A stretch of 64,000 nucleotides of DNA from Streptococcus suis (GTDB lineage Bacteria; Bacillota; Bacilli; Lactobacillales; Streptococcaceae), in contig JAKTNI010000007.1 of assembly GCA_029593505.1 (NCBI GenBank), forward strand, positions 1-64,000, in the 5' to 3' direction. Positions 43,750-52,401 of this stretch are shown piece by piece. The notes beneath the pieces were generated by a model. That model worked only from the letters and a program-made list of their open reading frames with translations. It searched no databases and was not told the origin of the DNA. The stretch's first letter is position 1. Every line of letters starts with the position of its first letter. Made by a program: the position numbers and the translations under genes.

Positions 43750-44690
43750 TATTCAATAGTTGGCTTATAAAAGGCACGATTATCCATCGCAAAGATACGA
43801 TTTGTCATTTCTCCCGGTCCCACCTTATCAAGAGCTGATATCATCATCATCATTTCTGCATCAATATTATCAATCATATGAATAATTTCTGCTTCCATAA
43901 TCTGCGGACGAACTGGACTACCGTACTCTAATAAACCGTGATGACTGAGAATAACATGTCGCAAAACAGTTACCTCTTCTAAGCTGTCATCAATACCTAA
44001 CTCAATCAGAGTTTTCGTAATTTCTTCATTGATCAAAGAGATATGACCAATTAAATTTCCACGAACGGTATAATCCGTATGGTCTGGACCTGTTAATTCA
44101 ATGACTTTTGCTAAATCATGTAGCATGATACCCGCAAAAAGCAGACTCTTATTTAGTTGAGGATAGATATCCCCAATCTTATCAGCTAGACGTACCATAG
44201 TTGCTGTATGGAATGATAAACCAGAGTAAAAGGCATGGTGATTGATCTTCGCTGCGGGATAAGAATAAAACTCCTTCTCATACTTACTATAGAGAGAGCG
44301 AACAATTCGTTGCCAAGTAGCATTTTCTATCTGAAAAATCATCTGACTTAAATAGTCTTTCGTATCCTTCACATCAACAGGTGGTTTGGGTTTGAAATCG
44401 GATGGATCCATTGGTTCTCCTGCTTTTGGCAAACGCAGAACTAATTGATTCACTTGGGGAGTATTATTGTAGATTTCTCTACGTCCTTGTACATGAACAA
44501 CTGTTCCTGCTGTAAAGTCTTTTATTTTCCCCGGCTGTGCATCCCAAATTTTTCCTTCAATCTCTCCAGTATCATCTTGAAAAACGAGCGCTAAATAGTC
44601 TTTTCCTGCTCGAGTTTGACGAACTTCTGCCGATTTGATTAAGTAAAACCCTTCAAAGAGTTCATCTTTTTTCATTTGATTAATCTTCAT
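43749..44690 (-). CDS. yhaM: 3'-5' exoribonuclease YhaM
   Basis: YhaM trims short 3' tails of RNA, acting after termination. The 313-residue product has an N-terminal OB-fold (LALVFQDDTGEIEGKIWDAQPG, VHVQGRREIYNN) and a C-terminal HD domain (FHTATMVRLADKIG, LLFAGIMLHDLAKVIEL, VLRHVILSHHG). ATG 44690 lies in the last codons of rmuC and follows GAGGAAG. It continues the rsgA-rpe-thiN-rmuC series. Confidence 0.92.
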   Translation of the reverse strand: MKINQMKKDELFEGFYLIKSAEVRQTRAGKDYLALVFQDDTGEIEGKIWDAQPGKIKDFTAGTVVHVQGRREIYNNTPQVNQLVLRLPKAGEPMDPSDFKPKPPVDVKDTKDYLSQMIFQIENATWQRIVRSLYSKYEKEFYSYPAAKINHHAFYSGLSFHTATMVRLADKIGDIYPQLNKSLLFAGIMLHDLAKVIELTGPDHTDYTVRGNLIGHISLINEEITKTLIELGIDDSLEEVTVLRHVILSHHGLLEYGSPVRPQIMEAEIIHMIDNIDAEMMMMISALDKVGPGEMTNRIFAMDNRAFYKPTIE

Positions 44691-45918
44691 TATCTTCCTC
44701 ATCTAATGGTGGTAAACCAAGCAAACTCTTGGTTTGGTCATCTTCATACAAATCAATTGCACGAAGGCTACGTTCAATAGCGGTTGTTCTAGTGGTTAAT
44801 AGTTTATCAATATTACTGCTAGCTTGACTGAGTTGCTTCTGTGCTTTCATCAACAGGTTACTGAATTTACCAAATTCTAATTTTACATTTCCTAATACCT
44901 TACTGATGTCATCAGCAGACCGTTGAATATTGAGGGTTTTAAATCCGACAGAAAGAGAATTGAGCAGAGCAGATAAAGTTGTCGGTCCTGCTACTATCAC
45001 ATTCTCCTGACGACGCAGTTCATCAAAGAAAATTGGATGGCGAACCACTTCCGAATACAGTCCCTCTGTCGGTAAAAAGAGAATACCAAAATTGGTCGTC
45101 TCAGGTGGATGAAGATACTTGACCTGAATCTCTTTAGCAAAACGTCTAATAGCAACCAACAGATTTTTTCGATGCAACTCAATTTGTTCCTTATCTCCAC
45201 TTTCGTAAGCATCTTCTAAACGATAGTAATCTGCCAATGGAAACTTGGAGTCAATTGGTAAGTAAACATAATCTCCATCCGACTTGCCGGGTAATTTGAC
45301 CGCGTACTCCACTCGGTCACTCGAATCTGGAACAAGAGCATACTCTCGCTCGTATTGATTTGGTGTCAAAATATCTTCAATGATCTGTGCCAGTTGCAAC
45401 TCACCCATAATTCCACGCGTCTTCGTTCCAGAAAGAACCTTATTTAGACTGCCTACATCACGCGCTACACTCTGCATTTCACCTAGACCACGATTGACAG
45501 ATTCGAGCTGTTTAGACACCGTCTCAAATGAAGCTTGTAAGCGTGTTTGTAACGTTTTTTCTAATTTTTCTTCTACTGTTTGCCGCATTGCTTCCAAGCG
45601 TTTTTCATTGGATTCTTGCATAGCTTGTAGACGACGATCGGTCACATCACGAGTTTCTAAATGGTTATTATTTAATTCTTGACGAATCTCTGTCAACTGC
45701 TGGTTTAATTCTTTCCGTAGTAATTCCATTTCTTGATGAATCGTCTGATGTTGTTTGAGCGTGGTATTCTCCAGTTGATAACTGAGTTGGTCAGACAAAT
45801 TATCTGCGGTATCTTCTACTTGATCTTTCAACAGTACAGAGAGATTCTGCCATTTCCCATATAGAAAAACAAGACCAACTAGTATCAAAATAAGCAATAT
45901 AACAAGTATCGTATCCAT
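44680..45918 (-). CDS. rmuC: RmuC family protein
   Basis: RmuC proteins limit recombination at inverted repeats and carry a predicted nuclease-like fold. The 412-residue product has one N-terminal membrane segment (ILVILLILILVGLVFLYG), a long coiled coil (about 35-150) and the conserved RmuC domain with GTKTRGIMGELQLAQIIEDIL, PIDSKFPLADYYRL and FLPTEGLYSEVV. It begins immediately after thiN and overlaps yhaM by 11 bases. Confidence 0.92.
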   Translation of the reverse strand: MDTILVILLILILVGLVFLYGKWQNLSVLLKDQVEDTADNLSDQLSYQLENTTLKQHQTIHQEMELLRKELNQQLTEIRQELNNNHLETRDVTDRRLQAMQESNEKRLEAMRQTVEEKLEKTLQTRLQASFETVSKQLESVNRGLGEMQSVARDVGSLNKVLSGTKTRGIMGELQLAQIIEDILTPNQYEREYALVPDSSDRVEYAVKLPGKSDGDYVYLPIDSKFPLADYYRLEDAYESGDKEQIELHRKNLLVAIRRFAKEIQVKYLHPPETTNFGILFLPTEGLYSEVVRHPIFFDELRRQENVIVAGPTTLSALLNSLSVGFKTLNIQRSADDISKVLGNVKLEFGKFSNLLMKAQKQLSQASSNIDKLLTTRTTAIERSLRAIDLYEDDQTKSLLGLPPLDEEDNED

Positions 45919-46551
45919 CTAATTCCTATCTTTACTGTAAATAATAACGACATAACCTTTATCTAGCTCTATTTCCATATCTCTACCGATAAATTCATTA
46001 GAAGCATAGCATTTTTTATAAAAATAATTACCAGCATTCAAAGGATACTTCGCATGCCTAATCGTCAAACAAGCATCGTCAGAGGGCATAAATGAAATAT
46101 AGGGCATCTCTATAATGGATTTCAGTACATGTGTTCCTTTGGGACGAAAACAAATAACATTCTGACGATCCACCAGTTCAATTTGCTTCATATAGGCTGC
46201 AATCTCTGGCTCACTAGCTAGAAACAAATTCGCCAGCATGTGATCTATTCGTCCGCCAAACGCTGCATAAATCCGCACTATAGCTCTAGGAAATCGTTTA
46301 AAAACTTCTTTTAGAGCCAACTCCAAATCAGTGTCGTCTTTCTCAGCAGGAGCTTGAATGACACAGGTTGCTTTTTTCAAAATCCTTGTCATATCCTCTG
46401 TATTAACAGAATCAAAATCTCCAACAGCTAGATCAAGTGGTAGGTCATGATTTATCAGATGAAGAGCACCAGCATCTACCCCTACATATCGATCGGCAAC
46501 CTCTAACACCCCATCGAAATCTCCACCAGCTACAAGAACTATTTTAGTCAT
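45919..46551 (-). CDS. thiN: Thiamine diphosphokinase
   Basis: The enzyme transfers pyrophosphate from ATP to thiamine to form the cofactor. The 210-residue product has the N-terminal substrate region GVDAGALHLINHDLPLDLAVGDFDSV, the APAEKDDTDLELAL motif, and YAAFGGRIDHMLANLFL, which line the active site. ATG 46551 overlaps the rpe stop (ATGACTAA), showing coupling. It is the fourth gene upstream in the conserved rsgA-rpe-thiN order. Confidence 0.93.
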   Translation of the reverse strand: MTKIVLVAGGDFDGVLEVADRYVGVDAGALHLINHDLPLDLAVGDFDSVNTEDMTRILKKATCVIQAPAEKDDTDLELALKEVFKRFPRAIVRIYAAFGGRIDHMLANLFLASEPEIAAYMKQIELVDRQNVICFRPKGTHVLKSIIEMPYISFMPSDDACLTIRHAKYPLNAGNYFYKKCYASNEFIGRDMEIELDKGYVVIIYSKDRN

Positions 46552-47203
46552 GTAATTCTGCTCGTAACTTGGAAACATTCGCTTCTAAATTTCCTTTAAA
46601 CAGATACGAACCAGCTACAAAAACATTCGCACCTGCCGCTTTTGCTGACTGAATAGTCTTGTCATCAATACCACCATCAACTTCAATATCAAATGCCAAT
46701 CCTTTAGCAGCTCGTAAACGCACCAAGTCCGAAATTTTATTCTCTACTTCTGGAAGATAAGCTTGACCGCCAAAACCTGGATTAACCGTCATCAGAAGAA
46801 CTTGATCTACCAAATGCAATACAGACTCAATCATCACAAGTGGAGTTCCCGGATTGATGACAACACCCGTTTTCATTCCTGCAGAACAGATTTTTTGCAA
46901 TGCTCCGTGTAAATGAACGGTCGCCTCAGCATGTATAGTTAGAATATCTGCACCTGCACGAGCAAAATTTTCAATGTGATTCTCTGGATTAGACACCATC
47001 AGATGACAATCAAACACCAATTTGCTATGTGGACGCATAGCAGCTACCACATCTGCACCAAAGCTAATATTTGGCACAAAATGACCGTCCATAATATCGA
47101 TATGAACATAATCAACTCCAACAGTTTCCAAACGCTTTAGTTCGGATTCAAAATTTGCATAATCTGCTGCCAAGATAGATGGCGCTAGTTTGTAATGTGA
47201 CAT
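46544..47203 (-). CDS. rpe: Ribulose-phosphate 3-epimerase
   Basis: The enzyme interconverts ribulose 5-phosphate and xylulose 5-phosphate in the pentose phosphate pathway. The 219-residue TIM barrel has APSILAADYANF, HIDIMDGHFVPNISFG with metal-binding His and Asp, LVFDCHLMV, MTVNPGFGGQ and EVDGGID. GGAG precedes the ATG at good spacing. It lies 13 bases after rsgA and overlaps thiN. Confidence 0.95.
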   Translation of the reverse strand: MSHYKLAPSILAADYANFESELKRLETVGVDYVHIDIMDGHFVPNISFGADVVAAMRPHSKLVFDCHLMVSNPENHIENFARAGADILTIHAEATVHLHGALQKICSAGMKTGVVINPGTPLVMIESVLHLVDQVLLMTVNPGFGGQAYLPEVENKISDLVRLRAAKGLAFDIEVDGGIDDKTIQSAKAAGANVFVAGSYLFKGNLEANVSKLRAELHD

Positions 47204-47216
47204 AGTTGCTCCTTTT

Positions 47217-48092
47217 CTATTTTACTTTCTTACTAACCTTTGCATACGTTTCGCGTTGATTTTGGATTTCACTGAGAAATTGTAGATAGTTCTCAAAGCG
47301 ACTTTTGGCAATTACCAAACTGTCCACAGCTGTTTTGACAGCACATTTTGGCTCATGTGCATGGGTACATGTACGAAACTTACACTGTTGACTAACTTCG
47401 GCAATTTCGGGAAAACAATCTGTTAAAGCTGCTGCTTCCTTAACTTCATAATCAAGAGATGAAAAGCCCGGAGTATCTGCAATTTTCCCTCCAAAAACTG
47501 TATAGAAACTGACTGCACGCGTGGTATGGCGTCCTCTCCCAAGACTATCCGAAATCGCTCCAGTTTCCAAGCACAATTCCGGTGCAATCTTGTTTAATAA
47601 GGTAGACTTACCAACACCTGTCTGCCCCATAAAAACAGTAACCTTGTCTTTCAACAATGGTGATAACTCTTCTACAGTATAAACAAATGGATAACCGATT
47701 TTTTCATAGATAACCTTCATATCCTCCATCTCCGACTTGTTATCCAATAAATCCATCTTTGAAATATAGATAATTGGTTGCATCTCTTTTTGCTCCAGAA
47801 GGACCAAGAAACGATCTAACAGATTGGGGTTAAAGTCAGGTTCCTTAGCGGACATCACAACAACAGCCTGATCAATATTAACAATAGGTGGTCGTACCAG
47901 ACTATTTTTTCGTTCATGAATCTTTAAAATATACCCTTCAGAATGTTCCTCTGCTGAAAAATCCACAAAATCCCCCACATAGGGAGTTTGCCCCGTTTTT
48001 CTAAAATTTCCTCTAGCTCTTGTCTGATAAATTTTTCCGTCTGCTTCAACATAGTAAAAACCAGCCAAAGCTTTTATAATTCTTCCTCTCAA
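47217..48092 (-). CDS. rsgA: Ribosome small-subunit-dependent GTPase RsgA
   Basis: RsgA helps late maturation of the 30S subunit. The 291-residue product has an N-terminal OB-fold, then a circularly permuted GTPase: G4 (YISKMDLL), G1 ([14 protein letters not shown]) and G3 (DTPGFSS). A C-terminal zinc site follows, with cysteines and a histidine in [18 protein letters not shown]. It starts with TTG 48092, preceded by GGAG at 7 bases. It heads the rsgA-rpe-thiN-rmuC-yhaM series. In many streptococci rsmA lies directly upstream, but here it is 8.7 kb away. Confidence 0.95.
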   Translation of the reverse strand: MRGRIIKALAGFYYVEADGKIYQTRARGNFRKTGQTPYVGDFVDFSAEEHSEGYILKIHERKNSLVRPPIVNIDQAVVVMSAKEPDFNPNLLDRFLVLLEQKEMQPIIYISKMDLLDNKSEMEDMKVIYEKIGYPFVYTVEELSPLLKDKVTVFMGQTGVGKSTLLNKIAPELCLETGAISDSLGRGRHTTRAVSFYTVFGGKIADTPGFSSLDYEVKEAAALTDCFPEIAEVSQQCKFRTCTHAHEPKCAVKTAVDSLVIAKSRFENYLQFLSEIQNQRETYAKVSKKVK

Positions 48093-48177
48093 TAAAGACT
48101 CCTTTAACTATTCTTACTTCCTATTATATCAAATTTCCCTCAAAAAAACTGACTAAGCCTACCATTAAAACAACTAC

Positions 48178-49392
48178 TTATTCTATTGATACAGTAGCAT
48201 CATCACTCATCAATAGTTGCTCTCCGTACCTATCCAATAGAAACGCACCTAAAGGAGCAGTAATGACAATTCCCAAAACTGCTACAGATAAGATTAGTTG
48301 ACCACATTTCAATCCAACCGCAAGCGGAATGCCTCCTATTGCTGCTTGTACCGTCGCCTTTGGTAGATAAGCTATAATACAAAATACTTTTTCTCTCACC
48401 GTAAAGCCAGAATGACTGACCGATACCCATACAGCAAGAGAACGAATCACTAGAGTTAAACCAATCAAAAGCACAGCAGACAAACCTGCAACGCTTATAT
48501 AAGAAACATCTACAATAGAACCAACTAAAACAAACAAAAAAATCTCGCCCACTATCCACAAACGACTGAAAAAATTAGAATATTCCTGAACTTGTACTGC
48601 AACCATTTTTTGATTGATAAAAACTGTCATCACTAAGATAGCTAATAAGCCTGAAAAAGCAACAATGCTAGACAATCTCGCTTCTACAACCACTAACATT
48701 AAAGCCAAACTAAACAAAATAAGATAGCGATAAATCTGTGTTAGAAATGTTGAGGATTGCCACATCTTATTCAAAACTAAAAATAGTATTCCTGATAGTA
48801 AACCAATTAAAAGACTTGTAAAAATAGAAATCGGAATATCTGCAAAAGACAGAAGATTTATGTTTCCGTCTTGCACCAATCCTAAAAACACAGAAAAAAG
48901 AACAAGTACAACTACATCATCAAACGATGCTCCAGCCAAAATCAACTGAGGAATTTTCTTTTTATTCGATACCTTTTGTTCGATCAACTCCACCATTCTT
49001 GGCACAACAATAGCTGGAGATACAGCTGCTAAAATACTGCCCATAAGAGCTGCCTCACTGTAGGAAATATCAAAAAAGAGAGGCGCAAAAACCGTATAGG
49101 CTGCCAATTCCATACAAGCTGGAACGAAGGATAATAAAACAGCTGAGCGACCACTATTTTTAAAATCCGATAATTTAATCGTTAATCCTGCCTTGATTAA
49201 AATAATAACAAGAGCCACTTTTCTTATATTAGAAGATTCCTGTAAAATAGAGGAATCAATTAGATTCATAAAATAAGGACCAATGACAATTCCTATCAAG
49301 AGCATTCCTATAATCTTAGGAAAGCCCAATTTCTGAAATAGCCAACCTCCCAAAATAGCAAACAAAAATATACAAGCTAGTGATACTAACAT
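48178..49392 (-). CDS. Cation:proton antiporter-type transporter under a fluoride riboswitch
   Basis: The 404-residue product has about 12 membrane segments of the CPA (Na+/H+ exchanger) fold: KLGFPKIIGMLLIGIVIGPYF near the N-terminus, ILAAVSPAIVVPRMVELI, and the double-acidic GASFDDVVVLVLFSVFLG near residues 155-170, with the DD pair typical of electrogenic carriers. LPKATVQAAIGGIPLA is near residue 345. GGGAG precedes the ATG. The leader is a fluoride riboswitch, and such antiporters are one of the gene classes linked to that RNA, so it probably helps expel fluoride or adjust ions during fluoride stress. The transported ion is not proven. Confidence 0.85.
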   Translation of the reverse strand: MLVSLACIFLFAILGGWLFQKLGFPKIIGMLLIGIVIGPYFMNLIDSSILQESSNIRKVALVIILIKAGLTIKLSDFKNSGRSAVLLSFVPACMELAAYTVFAPLFFDISYSEAALMGSILAAVSPAIVVPRMVELIEQKVSNKKKIPQLILAGASFDDVVVLVLFSVFLGLVQDGNINLLSFADIPISIFTSLLIGLLSGILFLVLNKMWQSSTFLTQIYRYLILFSLALMLVVVEARLSSIVAFSGLLAILVMTVFINQKMVAVQVQEYSNFFSRLWIVGEIFLFVLVGSIVDVSYISVAGLSAVLLIGLTLVIRSLAVWVSVSHSGFTVREKVFCIIAYLPKATVQAAIGGIPLAVGLKCGQLILSVAVLGIVITAPLGAFLLDRYGEQLLMSDDATVSIE

Positions 49393-49455
49393 CTATCTCC
49401 CTCTTTCTTAATGAATAAAATAATACTGCCTGATGATTATTAGTTACAACGAAAA

Positions 49456-49560
49456 GACACCCACTATTCATAAGAACATAACAAAAAAGCATGTTCATCT
49501 TATGAATAGTAGGCGCCATCAGCTTGTTTGCAGTTATACAGGGAGCACCATCCCTACTAG
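49456..49560 (-). ncRNA. Fluoride riboswitch (crcB motif) with its terminator
   Basis: Read on the minus strand, the aptamer runs AGGGATGGTGCTCCCTG, a linker with ATAACTGC, then GCTGATGGCGCCTACT (about 49507-49556). This fits the fluoride motif: a first stem around GATGG, the AACNGC segment, and the GCTGATG...CTAC segment forming the pseudoknot. The 3' part GGCGCCTACTATTC starts a 20-bp stem with 49456-49475 (complement of 49498-49517), then TTTTC. The terminator therefore uses aptamer bases. Fluoride binding should block it and switch the antiporter on. Transcription appears to start at the aptamer's first base. Confidence 0.85.
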
Positions 49561-49561
49561 C

Positions 49562-49590
49562 ATTATAAAATAATTGTTCAAAAAAGTAAA
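49562..49590 (-). promoter_or_regulatory. Promoter of the riboswitch-antiporter transcript
   Basis: TATAAT (49562-49567) and TTTACT (49585-49590) are 17 bases apart. The start falls at about 49555. Confidence 0.65.
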
Positions 49591-49764
49591 GAAATCCTTT
49601 CAAGTATCTATCTGTGTTTTCTACTTTTCCACCAGCCTCACAAAAAGCATAAAACTATCGTTCGTAACCCGGTATACTCTACTACATATTTACAAAACGT
49701 TCATGTTTTCTTGATATTTCCTGTTATTTTCACTATTTTTTCAAATAAACATTCAGTATTTACC

Positions 49765-49793
49765 TTGAATTTCCCCTATCTTAACTGTATAAT
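49765..49793 (+). promoter_or_regulatory. sntA promoter
   Basis: TTGAAT (49765-49770) and TATAAT (49788-49793) are 17 bases apart, 41 bases before the start codon. Confidence 0.75.
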
Positions 49794-49834
49794 GATTGTA
49801 GAAGATTATTACAAAAAGAAAATGGAGGATTCTC

Positions 49835-52276
49835 ATGAATTTTCGTTTTAGCAAATGTGCCATTGCACTGACTCTAGCTCTCTTAACAGCAAGTCATCCA
49901 AAATTGGTCCAAGCTGAAGAAATCGCAAGTACAAATTCAATTCCATCAGCAGAAGCAAATCAGACTGTACCAGTTGAAGCTAACATAACAGAAGAAGTTA
50001 GTAACACAGAAACTGTAGCTCCTACCCTTAACGAAGTAGAAGATCCTATCACTTCCGCGACTTCATCCAACAGCGATTCCACAAGCAATACGACTGAACC
50101 AACCGTTCTGGAAGTTCGTACTATAGCTCCTGCGGCAACCGAAACAACACAACCTGTAGAAGGACAAGCTGTTGATGTCCGTATCCTTGCAACAACTGAT
50201 CTCCATACCAATTTGGTCAACTATGACTACTACCAAGATAAACCTGTAGAAACACTTGGTTTAGCAAAAACTGCTGTTCTCATAGAGAATGCTAAAAAAG
50301 AAAATGCAAATGTTATCATGGTAGATAACGGCGACACCATTCAAGGTACGCCTCTTGGGAATTACAAATCAATTATTGATCCTATAGAAGAAGGTGAGCA
50401 GCATCCTATGTATGCAGCATTGGAAACACTAGGTTTTGATGCTGGTACACTTGGTAACCACGAGTTTAACTACGGTCTGGCTTACCTAGAAAAAGTTATT
50501 CGTACAGCCAACATGCCTCTAGTCAATACCAATGTACTTGATGCAACCACACACGATTTTCTATATAAACCATATACCATTGTTCAAAAAAACTTTACAG
50601 ATACCAAAGGAAAAAATGTCACGCTGAATATCGGTGTTACAGGAATTGTTCCCCCTCAAATTCTCAACTGGGATAAGGCCTATCTGGAAGGAAAAGTCAT
50701 TGTACGCGATGCCGTCGAAGCCGTACGCGATATTATCCCAACCATGCGAGAAAATGGTGCAGACATCATTCTGGTCCTTTCTCACTCTGGTATCGGAGAT
50801 GATCAATATGAAGTTGGTGAGGAAAATGTCGGCTACCAAATAGCAAGTTTAGCAGGTGTTGATGCGGTCATCACAGGTCATTCCCACGCAGAATTTCCAG
50901 GAACAGCTGAAAAACCTAGCTTCTACTCCAAGTATACAGGAGTAGATGATGTTAACGGTAAAATTAACGGTACACCTGTTACCATGGCTGGTAAATACGG
51001 CGATCACCTCGGAATTATTGATCTCAGTCTAGTTTATAAGGACGGTAAATGGACTACTGCTTCTAGCAAGGCTACTATTCGAAAAATTGATACAAAGTCA
51101 TCTGTAGCGGATAGCCGTATTATTGATTTAGCCAAAGAAGCACATAATGAAACCATCAAGTATGTCCGTCAACAAGTCGGAGAAACAACAGCACCCATTA
51201 ATAGTTTCTTTGCTCTTGTTCAAGATGATCCGTCTGTTCAAATCGTCAACAATGCGCAAATCTGGTACGCTAAACAACAGTTGGCAGGTTCACCAGAAGC
51301 TAACCTACCAATCCTATCTGCTGCTGCACCATTTAAAGCTGGAACTCGTGGCGATGCATCAGCTTACACAGATATTCCTGCTGGACCAATCGCAATCAAA
51401 AATGTGGCCGATCTCTATCTCTACGATAATGTAGCCGCTATCTTGAAAGTAAACGGTGCTCAGCTAAAAGAATGGTTAGAAATGTCGGCAGGTCAATTCA
51501 ATCAAGTTGATCCGACTTCGACAGAACCACAAAATTTAATTAACACTGATTTTCGTACCTATAACTTTGATGTTATTGATGGAATAACCTATCAATACGA
51601 CATTACACAACCAAACAAATACGATCGTAATGGTAAAGTTGTCAATGAAACTGCTAACAGAGTTCGTAACTTGCAGTACAATGGTCAAGATGTTACAGCC
51701 GACCAAGAGTTTATCGTTGTAACCAACAATTACCGTGCAAATGGTACGTTCCCAGGGGTCAAAGAAGCATCTGTCAACTACTTGCTGAACTTGGAAAATC
51801 GCCAGGCCATTATCAATTACATTATTTCTGAAAAAATTATCAACCCGACAGCAGATAACAATTGGAGCTTTACCGATAGCATCAAAGGACTTGATCTTCG
51901 TTTCTTAACGGCTGACCGTGCCAAAACACTACTGGTTGATCAAGCAAGTATCGTCTACCTACAGGCTTCAGCTGCTAACGAAGGTTTCGGCGAATTTAAA
52001 TTTGTCTATACTGAACCTAAGGTGCTGATTCCAGAGAATAAGCAACCAAGTCAAAACAATGTGGATCAAGATATCGTTCTTGAATCTGGTCCGCGTATCA
52101 CTCTTCCAGCAGCAACGCCACAAGTTCCAACTTCAAACCATAAGTTAGCAACACCAACTCCACAAGCCAAAACAAAGACACTACCAGAAACAGGAGAAAC
52201 AACATCTATACTTAGTCTTATAGGTCTTACCCTAATTGGCTTTGCTGGTACATTGTTTAAGAAAAAAGAGCTTTAG
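49835..52276 (+). CDS. sntA: Surface 2',3'-cyclic-nucleotide phosphodiesterase/3'-nucleotidase SntA
   Basis: This sortase-anchored enzyme hydrolyses nucleotides outside the cell. In S. suis a protein of this type, SntA, is also reported to bind heme. The 813-residue product has a signal peptide (about 1-27) and a Thr/Glu-rich stretch. A metallophosphatase domain follows (about 110-370: ATTDLHTNLVNYDY, VDNGDTIQGTPLG, TLGNHEFNYG, LVLSHSGIGDD, ITGHSHAEFPG), then a 5'-nucleotidase C-terminal substrate domain (about 420-690). The sorting signal is LPETG, then a hydrophobic segment and KKKEL. GGAGG precedes the ATG. Confidence 0.88.
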   Translation: MNFRFSKCAIALTLALLTASHPKLVQAEEIASTNSIPSAEANQTVPVEANITEEVSNTETVAPTLNEVEDPITSATSSNSDSTSNTTEPTVLEVRTIAPAATETTQPVEGQAVDVRILATTDLHTNLVNYDYYQDKPVETLGLAKTAVLIENAKKENANVIMVDNGDTIQGTPLGNYKSIIDPIEEGEQHPMYAALETLGFDAGTLGNHEFNYGLAYLEKVIRTANMPLVNTNVLDATTHDFLYKPYTIVQKNFTDTKGKNVTLNIGVTGIVPPQILNWDKAYLEGKVIVRDAVEAVRDIIPTMRENGADIILVLSHSGIGDDQYEVGEENVGYQIASLAGVDAVITGHSHAEFPGTAEKPSFYSKYTGVDDVNGKINGTPVTMAGKYGDHLGIIDLSLVYKDGKWTTASSKATIRKIDTKSSVADSRIIDLAKEAHNETIKYVRQQVGETTAPINSFFALVQDDPSVQIVNNAQIWYAKQQLAGSPEANLPILSAAAPFKAGTRGDASAYTDIPAGPIAIKNVADLYLYDNVAAILKVNGAQLKEWLEMSAGQFNQVDPTSTEPQNLINTDFRTYNFDVIDGITYQYDITQPNKYDRNGKVVNETANRVRNLQYNGQDVTADQEFIVVTNNYRANGTFPGVKEASVNYLLNLENRQAIINYIISEKIINPTADNNWSFTDSIKGLDLRFLTADRAKTLLVDQASIVYLQASAANEGFGEFKFVYTEPKVLIPENKQPSQNNVDQDIVLESGPRITLPAATPQVPTSNHKLATPTPQAKTKTLPETGETTSILSLIGLTLIGFAGTLFKKKEL

Positions 52277-52283
52277 AATAATA

Positions 52284-52314
52284 TAAGAGTTTGGGAAATT
52301 CCCAAACTCTTTTT
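52284..52314 (+). terminator. sntA terminator
   Basis: AGAGTTTGGG (52286-52295) and CCCAAACTCT (52301-52310) form a 10-bp stem with a 5-base loop, then TTTT. Confidence 0.9.
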
Positions 52315-52401
52315 ATGGTTCTATATCTTTTCAACACACTACTAAAACATTTCATTTACACTTCATACAAACCAAGCCAGTAAACTAATTTGTTTTTTAC
52401 T

